Made by a program: the position numbers and the translations under genes. From positions 161,828,920 through 161,892,919 of the forward strand of contig NC_134572.1 in the NCBI RefSeq assembly GCF_050947875.1: 64,000 bases of DNA. Direction: 5' to 3'. Source of the stretch: Dermacentor variabilis (lineage: Eukaryota > Arthropoda > Arachnida > Ixodida > Ixodidae). The notes beneath the pieces are model-generated. The model had not been told where the DNA came from. It did no database searches and saw only the letters and a list, made by a program, of their open reading frames with translations. Position 1 is the stretch's first letter. Each line of letters begins with the position of its first letter. Below are positions 56,419-64,000 of this stretch, one piece after another.

Positions 56419-59400
56419 TTACGCCAACTGCAGGGCAAAGGCCTCTCCCATACTTCTCCAACTACCCTGGTCATGTACTAATTGTGGCCATGTTGTCCCT
56501 GCAAACTTCTTAATCTCATCCGCCCACCTAACTTTCTGCCGCCCCCTGCTACGCTTCCCTTCCCTTGGAATCCAGTCCGTAACCCTTAATGACCATCGGT
56601 TATCTTCCCTCCTCATTACATGTCCTGCCCATGCCCATTTCGTTTTCTTGGTTTCAACTAAAATGTCATTAACTCGCGTTTGTTCCCTCACCCAATCTGC
56701 TCTTTTCTTATCCCTTAATGTTACACCCATCATTCTCGTTTCCATAGCTCGTTGCGTCGTTCTCAATTTAAGTAGAGCCCTTTTCGTAAGCCTCCAGGTT
56801 TCTGCCCCAAACGGGAGCACTGGTAAGACACAGCTGTTATACACTTTTCTCTTGAGGGATAATGGCAACCTGCTGTTCATGATCTGAGAATGCCTGCCAA
56901 ACGCACCCTCAGCCCATTCTTATTCTTCTGATTATTTCAGTCTCATCATCCGGATCCGCGGTCACTACTTGTCCTAAGTGGATGTAATCCCTTACCACTT
57001 CCAGCGCCTCGCTGCCTATCGTAAACTGCTGTTATCTACCGAGACTGTTAAACATTACTTTAGTTTTCTGCAGCTTAATTTTTAGACCCACACTTCTGCT
57101 TTGCCTCTCCAGATCAGTGCGCATGCATTGCAATTGGTCCCCCCGAGTTACTAAGCAAGGCAATATCATCAGCGAATCGCAAGTTACTAAGGTATTCTCC
57201 ATTAACTCTTATCCCCAATTCTTCCCAATCCAGGTCTGTGAATACCTCCTGTAAACACGCCGTGGATAGCATTGGAGAGATCGTATCTCCCTGCCTGACG
57301 CCTTTCTTTATTGGGATTTTGTTGCTTTCTTTATGGAGGACTAGGGTGGCTGTGGAGCCGCTATAGATATCTTTCAGTTTTTTTACATACCACTCGTCTA
57401 CACCCTGATTCCGCAATGCCTCCATGACTACTGAGGTTTCGACTGAATCAAACGCTTTCTCGTAATCAATGAAAACTATATATAAGAGTTGGTTATATTC
57501 AGCACATTTCTCTCTCACCTGATTGATAGTGTGAATATGGTGTAGGATAAGGTAGGGATAACTTTAATAAAGTGCCGGCAAACGACGGTTTAACGCGTCG
57601 TGACGCTGGCCAAGCATCGACCCGGGGTTATACCCTACTCTCCACTACACCAGTTGGGCCCGTTTGTAGTGGGTCATGAGGCTTGTGCTTTTCGAGCGCA
57701 CCCCGAGCCTGCTGGACGGCCCATACTTGGGTGCCCTTGTGGGCAGACTGCAGGGCACCTTGAAGTTCGGGCGGGTAAGTCCTGGAGGTAGCTGCCGTCG
57801 GGAACCTGGCACAGTCCCACATGATGTGCCATTGGTCCGCCGGACCCGCTGCACAAACACCGCAATGCTCACTCGGATAGAGCTCTGGGTGAAGCACGTG
57901 CAGCATTGCGTGAGCGAGGAGTGACGCGGTCTGTGTTTGCCTTAGGATTACGGCCTCCTTCCGACTGAGTGCCGGGTGAGGAGGCGGCATTGTCCGTCGA
58001 GCTAAGCGGTAACACTTGGTTACTTCGGCATAACTGGTCAATCTGTCCTTGGTTTCGAACCACCACACGTAACGGTCACTTTACGGAATCCTCCCTGGTC
58101 CTTTGGTTGACAGAAGTCTAAGGTGTTCCTGATTCTATTTGCGATTACCTTAGTAAATAATTTGTAGGTAACGGACAGTAAACTGAGCGGTCTATAATTT
58201 TTTTAAGTCTTTGGCATCCCCTTTCGTATGGATTAGGATTATGTTAGCGTTCTTCCAAGATTCCGGTACGCTCGAAGTCATGAGGCATTGCGTATACAGG
58301 GTGGCCAGTTTTTCTAAGACAATCTGCCCACCATCCTTCAACAAATCTGCTGTTACCTGATCCTCCGCAGCTGCCTTCCCCCTTTGCATAGCTCCCAAGG
58401 CTTTCTTTACTTCTTCCGGCTTTACTTGTGGCGTTTCAAATTCTTCTAGACTATTCTCTCTTGCATTATCGTCGTGGGTGCCACTGGTACTGTATAAATC
58501 TCTATAGAACTCCTAAGCCACTTGAACTATCTCATTCATATTAGTAATGATATTGCCGGCTTTGTCCCTTAACGCATACATATGATTCTTGCCTATTCCT
58601 AGTTTCTTCTTCACTGCTTTTAGGCTTCTTCTGTTCCTGAGAGCATGTTCAATTTTATCCACATTATACTTCCTTATGTCAGCTGTCTTACGCTTGTTCA
58701 TTAACTTCGAAAGTTCTGCCAGTTCTATTCTAGCTGTAGGGTTAGAGTCTTTCATACATTCGCGTTTCTTGATCAGATCTTTCGTCTCCTGCGACAGCTT
58801 ACTGGTATCCTGTCTTACGGAGTTACCACCGACTTTTATTGCACACTCCTTAATGATGCCCATAAGATTGTCGTTCATATCTGCAATACTAAGGTCCTCT
58901 TCCGGAGTTAAAGCCGAATACCTGTTCTGTAGCTTGATCCGGAATTCTTCTATTTTCCCTCTTACCACTAACTCATTCATCGGCTTCTTATGTACCAGTT
59001 TATTCCGTTCCCTCCTCAAGTCTACGCTAATTCGCGTTCTTACCATCCTATGATCACTGCAGCACACCTTACCGAGCACGTCCACATCTTGTATGATGTC
59101 AGGGTTAGCGCAGAGTATAAGGTCTATTTCAATTCTAGTCTCGCCATTCGGGCTCCTCCACGTCCACTTTCGGCTATCCCGCTTGCGGAAGAAGGTATTC
59201 ATTATCCGCATATTATTCTGTTCCGCAAACTCTACTAATAACTCTCCCCTGCTATTCCTAGTGCCTACGCCATATTCCCCCACTGCCTTGTCTTCAGCCT
59301 GCTTCTTGCCTACCCTGGCATTCAAGTTTTCACTTTACCCATCGCAGATTCAACCACGTCTTCTTAGAAGATTTCGACTTTCTGGTCATCATGACTGGAT

Positions 59401-59855
59401 GTAGGTGTGTAGACCAGTACGACCTTCAATTTGTACTTCTTATTAAGTTTCACAAGACGTGCCACCCTCTCACTAATGCTATAGAATTCCTGTCTATTAC
59501 CAGCTATATCCTTATTAATTAGGAGTCCGACTCCTTGTTCTCATCTCTCCGCTAAGCCCCGGGAGCACACGACGTGCCTGCTTTTTCGCACTGTATGTGC
59601 TTCTTTTGTCCTTCTAACTTCACTGAGCCCTATTATATCCCATTTACTGCCCTCTAATTCCTCCAATAGCACTCCTAGACTCGCTTCACTAGACAACGTG
59701 CTAGCGTTAAACGTTGCCAGGTCCAGATTCCAATGGTCGCCTGTCCGGAACCAGGGATTATCAGCGCCCTCTGCTGCGCCGCCTCGGTCAGTTGCTTCGC
59801 AGCTGTTGGGCATAGAGTTTCTCACTATAACACCTAGAGGGTAATCTGGCGCCAC
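56419..59855 (-). pseudogene. RTE ORF: endonuclease and reverse transcriptase
   Basis: Endonuclease: LATFNASTLSSEASLGVL and WDIIGLSEVRRTK near 59600-59720, then NARVGKK, WTWRSPNGETRIEIDLIL and CSDHRMVRT. RT: LIHTKGDAKDL, then NYRPLSLLSVTYKLF-like sequence at 58100-58200, FIDYEKAFDSVE, GVRQGDTISPML and the catalytic FADDIALLS near 57150. C terminus: AETWRLTKRALLKLRTTQRAM, ADWVREQTRVNDI and WAWAGHVMRREDNRW, signatures of RTE elements. Frame breaks occur near 59330, at the nested insertion and at about 57110. It is a remnant, not functional. Confidence 0.85.
57546..58084 (-). mobile_element. Nested RNase H LINE 3' fragment
   Basis: The RTE coding sequence stops near 58085 and resumes at about 57545 in the expected order. 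Between them a 146-aa minus frame (57628-58068) reads as the C terminus of a different, RNase H-type LINE: LRQTQTASLLAHAMLHVLHP, then CGVCAAGPADQWHIMWDCARFP (a Cys/His knuckle), then a tail with a TTTATTAAAGTTATCC 3' end. It is a 5'-truncated insertion, younger than the RTE. Confidence 0.8.
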
Positions 59856-60319
59856 CGTCTATGGGAGTTTCTTAAGGGGGCACCGTGCCGTCATGGGAAT
59901 GACGGTATATGTGTCTGCGAGGCTCGTGTTGGCTGGTGTTGTAAGAGGCTTCGTCTAGAACGTGGATATGGCTACGCAAATAACGCGTTCTCAAAGTAAA
60001 ATCTTCATAAAATGTTTCCATTCACGCATATTACGTCTTTACTCACCCACGATGCATGACCAAGCGAAGAAAAGCAAGAACAGACGACCAACTGTTTCAA
60101 AGCGAGCGCGAACCTTGTCGTCTGTCCTCCAACTTTAGCGGCCCGCTGATACTTTTTACGTAACATGCAGTCGTACACACAATAACAAGTTCTCATAGTT
60201 AAACAAAACATGTTTTCGCGTAATAATAAAGCGAAGACAGCTTTTCACGTGCTGTTCTAGTAGAAAATGAATCATTGTGACAGACGGAACGGTACTTGCC
60301 AAGCGCGTCTTCAAGGTGT

Positions 60320-60435
60320 CCTGTCTCTACGAGAACGATGCCAATCCGAATCCACAATATACCGGCATTCCCATGCATACCACAGCGCAGCAGCGCCAGA
60401 TTTCCCTCTAGGTAATGTAGTGAGAAACTCTATGC
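60320..60435 (+). mobile_element. RTE 5' fragment in head-to-head orientation
   Basis: The block ending GTGAGAAACTCTATGC (to 60435) and TATACCGGCATTCCCATG (about 60360) is the inverted counterpart of 59815-59930, the 5' end of the RTE element. Only about 115 bp is present. The interval 59931-60319 between the two copies has no recognised feature. Confidence 0.6.
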
Positions 60436-60449
60436 TGTTGGGGACTGAG

Positions 60450-60710
60450 GGCCGGGGGTTTGATTGTTGTATTCATATGGGAGGTTGTGGCCAAGTACTG
60501 CACCAGGGTGGCCAGTCCTGCTCTGGTGAGGGAGTGCGTTACCGGTTTTGGTGACCAGGATCAGGCCGCACTCCAGGTCTGTTTGGGCAATTTTATTAAC
60601 ACGCGGATTTTAATCCGGTGGAAAATTGCGTGGCACCGGGATTCGAACCACGGTCCTCTTGCGCGCGAGGCGGATGCTCTACCTCCACGCCACCGCTGCA
60701 CCGCACATCC
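60450..60710 (-). mobile_element. tRNA-like SINE
   Basis: On the minus strand the head at 60700-60635 has GGAGGTAGAGCATCCGCC, an anticodon-arm-like CTCGCGCGCAAGAG and a perfect B box GGTTCGAATCC. The body follows (CACGCAATTTTCCACCGGAT onward) and runs toward 60450. The acceptor stem does not pair cleanly and a long body follows, so it is a SINE rather than a tRNA gene. Confidence 0.65.
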
Positions 60711-60829
60711 GAGCTAAAATAAATATGCAGAGATTCCACTAGAGTTGTCTAAGTTTGCGTGGGTTGGTCGGTCGGTCGGTCTCTGGTCGGCTTCTCGCCG
60801 TCTAGATTCCTCCTAACATCCCCCTTAAA

Positions 60830-62000
60830 AGAACAAAGAAGAAGAAGGAAGCGCACACCGAGGTTCAATTTGAACCTCAGCAGTCGTGAAAAAAATCATG
60901 CCGAACCTTATCTAAGGCTTTGGGGAAGCAAATCTGAAGAGTTACTTGATCTATACTACTCTCTATGCACTCAAGGACTGAACATGCTATATGAATATTC
61001 GTCTGTACAGAGGGTCCTAGAATGCAGCATGTTTAATGTTCAACTTCTAATTTAGCAATAACTGTCTGCAACCTATTTGTAAGTACTGTTGCAAAAGTTT
61101 TGCAATCGACGTTCCATAACGACACCAGTATATAACCGTTTACTTTCTTAATTACTTCGTTATCAGTGCTCTTTTGGATTAACGTTTTGTGGGCCTGATA
61201 GAAAGACGGCGGAATCTCACCATGTTTGAAGTCTGTTTTACAAAGCTGCTCAAGAAAAGCGCGTGGGAATTCGTGAAATTTTATATAAAATTCAGCACTA
61301 AGGTCATCATAGCCAGGCGTATTGTTTTTCTGCAGGGCTGCAGAGTTCCAATCGCAAACTTAATTTCTTCCCGAGTTATTGGCCCGTCAACGCTTACTCG
61401 ATCATCTTGTAAGTGTTGCACAAGGGAAATGAATTGATCAGCTTTTTCTTCGTAACCGTTGTGAAGCATATCTGCAGTGAATTTCTATTATAATGATCTT
61501 CAAATACGGTTTTACTTGCAAGTTATTTTTTTGTGTGTGTGCGTATTATATGAAACCACCTGACTCAATTTGTTATATTTGCTTGTAAAGCGCAAATCGT
61601 TTTTCGCCACCGAGATCCCTGTTCTTGCGGGTTTTTCGTCTGCGAAACGAGTTTTGCGGTGAACGCACCACTGTCCATACCTGCACTTCCGTCTCGCCTT
61701 TCTGCAATTGTGCTCGAACTGCATTTATCTAATCACTACGCGACCCTGGCTCGTGGATTTCGAAAGCGTGCAGCTTGTGAAGTAGATAATAAAGGTGATG
61801 TCTGTCATCATTTTTTGTCCGAGACAGCTCGCATGAAATGGCCAATCGATTCATTTTTTTTTACTCTCTCTTTGAACATTTCCCATTGGGCAAATAGTGG
61901 AAGCTGTCGACATGTGTTATCTCTAGTAATAATTCTTTGACTTTGCTTACAAAGTTCACTTCTAGTAAAGGTTGCCTGTTAATTTCTACTGTTCCCCATC
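60830..62000 (-). pseudogene. L1/Tx1-like LINE reverse-transcriptase remnant
   Basis: Minus-strand blocks in shifting frames: FADEKPARTGISVAKN near 61610; ITREEIKFAIGTLQPCRK (about 61330-61390), corresponding to the block before the RT palm; LLEQLCKTDFKHGEIPPSFY near 61200-61260; and HIACSVLECIESSIDQVTLQ with ALDKVRHDFF (about 60900-61000), matching the LQVDLEKAFDRV region. No YADD motif is reached. Many shifts and stops show it is old. Confidence 0.65.
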
Positions 62001-62930
62001 TGGAAAAAAATAATTCAAGCAGAATTTAATTTTGCTAAACCTTCTTTTCTGCCTCTTTGAAAACGTTTTGTGAAACGCTAACGGTATTTCCCCGCTGCAC
62101 TGGCAAAGCCAGAAAATTGGCAGAAATGTTTTATTGCGAGATAACGTGGCCCTTGCTATATGGGTTTTGTGTGCCGAAAGTTTGAAATGTGTATATTAAT
62201 TACGTACTTTGACAATGATTACTAAATGCTTGTTATTTTTTTTCTATTTTCATCAGACATAAGAGGCGCTTATACGCCTGTTTATCCAGGCCTCACCGAC
62301 ATGCAAAACGAGACACGATGTTTACATTTCCTACATATACAAAAAAAAAGAGGAATGGACAATTTAGCTCGAAGAGCTAATCATTGTCAGTGAACGGTAG
62401 GCTTAACGTTGCGCTTAAACTATTGATGTTCTAACTATATGCGGGTGTAACATATTGGCGCAACTCAGCCGCGATAAGGCAACTGCTGCTGTGCAGGAGG
62501 AACAGCGCCCTTGGAGCTACCAGGCGTCTCACAACGCTGGCGCTATGAGCGCTGCCAGTGCCGTTGCAGATGCGGCAACTTGATGGTGCCTGTACGAAAC
62601 CGACGGGAAGCCGTCGGTGTTAGTAAATGGCCAGCTAAATATTAGATAACGTACGCTTGACGTTTACGGCTCAAACCAGAGCATAAACACAGCCGCGTAG
62701 CAAGAACTCTATATAGTTTGCGTGCAATGTGCGTGCTCAAACGCTTTTGCGCCAGAAGCGGAAAGCAGAACACTGCCATGGGTCCTCCACCGAGGCGATT
62801 AATCTTAGAATTGACGGTGCTCAAAATTAGACTGTGAGACAGATTCAGCGCCTAGACTAGAGAATACATTCTTAAAGCCGCAAGGTCGAGAACAGTGACC
62901 CGAAGTTTGGTAACGTTATGAAACTCCCGT
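62001..62930. other. Unannotated
   Basis: No frame, RNA or element end recognised. Confidence 0.4.
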
Positions 62931-62973
62931 TGGTGACAGCGCAAACAACGTCCCGTTGTTTGCGCTGTCACCA
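62931..62973. repeat. Perfect 20-bp hairpin with 3-base loop
   Basis: TGGTGACAGCGCAAACAACG, TCC, then its exact reverse complement. There are no mismatches, so it is recent or constrained. It does not extend outward and has no CTRR Helitron signature immediately after. Confidence 0.9.
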
Positions 62974-63667
62974 GTTTTCTTCGGACATGTACCATACGGC
63001 CCGAGTTAGCACGTTATTGCCTACTTGACTGCGCGTTGGAACTAAATGGTGATCTCTTAATTACGACTTCAGCTAATCATGTCGTGTTCAAACTTCCTCG
63101 TTGCAGAGACGCTAGAATGAGCAGACAGCGGGGATAATAGTAATGAGGGCCATTCTTTCGGAATTTCGCCAAGCGCCGAAACGCCCGGCTAAGCTCGGGG
63201 TAACCGAGTTCAGCCTTTCGTGTACGATGCGATTATGTGGCCAGTTCATATAAGCCGCTGCTTAAACGCTCGCTCGGCGCATGCGACGAGGAAGCGAAAT
63301 GACTGCAAGAACGCCGACAAGGTATGTCTAAATCCATATGCCAAAAGAAAGCTAAGAAAGAAAGGAAGCAGGCGCACAGATGCAAATAGAAGTTCAGCAG
63401 CCGCGAAGCGCTCTGTGGGAACGATAAATCCGAGCCAACGAATGCGTCTAGACAGGCGTCACTATGAAGCAGCACGAATGGTTCTTGGTCGTCTTCCTTC
63501 GACTTCCGACGAGTTTGAGGTCGTCCTCTCCATCTGGCCTCTCGTCGGACTGATTCTGCCTCGTCGGAAGACGAGGAAAGGGAAAGAGGCGTGACATTGC
63601 CTGTAACGCAAGCGCCAACATTTCTGCCCCGTGGGCGCGCGCAAGGTATCACGTCGACGTGGATGCA
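62974..63667. other. Unannotated, contains a 124-aa frame without recognised domain
   Basis: The plus frame at 63220-63594 is Arg/Lys-rich with no motif. The opposite strand is also open, so coding is not supported. Confidence 0.35.
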
Positions 63668-64000
63668 TTAACCCTTTGAGAGTCGATTCCGTAAATATAC
63701 GGCACCGCGAACAGGTCCGAAAATGGTCGATGCCGTATATTTACGGCGCCGTCTGTACGTTTAAAGCGCGCGCTAATTTCCTAACTTTTTTTGCCTGGCA
63801 TGTGCTGCCACTATGTGGGAATACATGGAATTTTTTTCTCGTTTCTCTCTCTTTCGGTTTTCGTTGTATAGTTCTTTTTTTGCTCCGGAGCGTCTGCTAC
63901 CGCTCGCGCATTGGCGCTCTCGCGGGCGCGCGGCGGTTAGTTTCGGTTTTGTTCCGCATGCGGTTTCAGCTTCTTTCGCTCGCAAAACTGATGGCTATCT
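63668..64000. mobile_element. piggyBac-like left end, truncated by the window edge
   Basis: TTAA at 63668-63671 is followed by CCCTTTGAGAGTCGATTCCG, the TTAA-CCCTTT start typical of piggyBac ends. The subterminal part holds CCGTAAATATACGG and GCCGTATATTTACGGC palindromes. The transposase, if any, would lie beyond 64000. Confidence 0.5.

Larger units (their letters stand above)
56335..59860 (-). mobile_element. RTE-type LINE, interrupted by another LINE fragment
   Basis: On the minus strand the order is a 5' region, an AP endonuclease (about 59750-58850), a reverse transcriptase (58400-57100) and the RTE C terminus, ending in (CTG)n/(GCC)n and (ATG)n repeats at 56341-56417, the usual RTE 3' tail. 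Total element length without the insertion is about 3.0 kb, nearly full length. Several frameshifts. Confidence 0.85.

Noticed and set aside
60632..60705. Functional tRNA gene on the minus strand
   Set aside because: The B box is perfect, but the acceptor stem does not pair properly and the transcript continues into a SINE body.
62931..62973. Helitron 3' end or pre-miRNA
   Set aside because: No CTRR terminus at the expected distance, and the hairpin is too short for a typical pre-miRNA.

Overview
The window reads as a repeat-dense, gene-poor stretch of an arthropod genome, most likely a hard (ixodid) tick. This is inferred from sequence style. It holds several Ruka-like tRNA-derived SINE copies, CR1-like, RTE, L1/Tx1-like and RNase H-bearing LINEs, Penelope-like (PLE) remnants, THAP-like domain coding pieces, a piggyBac-like end and many long (GT)n, (CA)n, (AT)n, (TTA)n and (GATT)n arrays. 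I see no bacterial, plasmid or phage organisation, no rRNA, no CRISPR array and no intact tRNA gene. Most long reading frames are low-complexity or GC-rich chance frames and were left out.

Layout. 0-15 kb: a candidate TATA/Inr promoter at about 0.2 kb, GC-rich islands without recognisable coding, microsatellites, a Tigger/pogo-like MITE (5.77-6.30 kb), a CR1-like LINE fragment (8.5-9.25 kb) and SINEs. 15-29.5 kb: microsatellites, CR1-like remnants, SINEs, a small 5'-truncated LINE with a clear target-site duplication (21.1 kb), a three-copy dispersed repeat (23.3-24.6 kb), a possible host-gene first exon (26.47 kb) and a 990-bp TIR element (27.8-28.8 kb).

29.7-44.9 kb is one composite: two near-identical inverted arms of about 1.25 kb around a core of about 4.3 kb that contains a decayed PLE. 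The arms were later hit by three LINEs. A 5'-truncated RT/RNase H LINE sits at 30.65-32.45 kb (12-bp TSD). A nearly complete CR1-like LINE on the minus strand, carrying a 2A-like peptide in ORF1, sits at 32.7-37.1 kb. A non-autonomous LINE of about 2.16 kb on the minus strand, whose 609-aa ORF joins an ORF1 (gag-like) N terminus in frame to an RNase H, sits at 41.93-44.08 kb (12-bp TSD).

45-50.3 kb is the most gene-like part. A THAP-like coding exon pair (45.2-45.5 kb) is followed by a candidate spliced gene on the plus strand (46.6-50.0 kb) made of very short, symmetric phase-1 exons. Its 3' half is a tandem array of two alternating exon types repeated three times, with the last and first copies showing splice-site decay. 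A PLE GIY-YIG fragment lies in its long intron.

50.7-64 kb: a degenerate minisatellite; a TIR element carrying a THAP-like ORF; a young non-autonomous LTR retrotransposon (52.81-55.29 kb, 543-bp LTRs with 4 differences, AGGT duplication) inserted inside the RNase H region of an older LINE; an RTE LINE with another LINE fragment nested in its RT; a head-to-head RTE 5' fragment; a tRNA-like SINE; an L1/Tx1-like LINE remnant; a perfect 20-bp hairpin; and a piggyBac-like left end running off the window.

The mobile elements interact mainly by nesting, and the order of insertion can be read from the target-site duplications. The only candidate host coding material is the micro-exon gene, the THAP-like exons and the possible first exon at 26.47 kb. 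Family names come from recognising protein motifs by eye; no database search was run.
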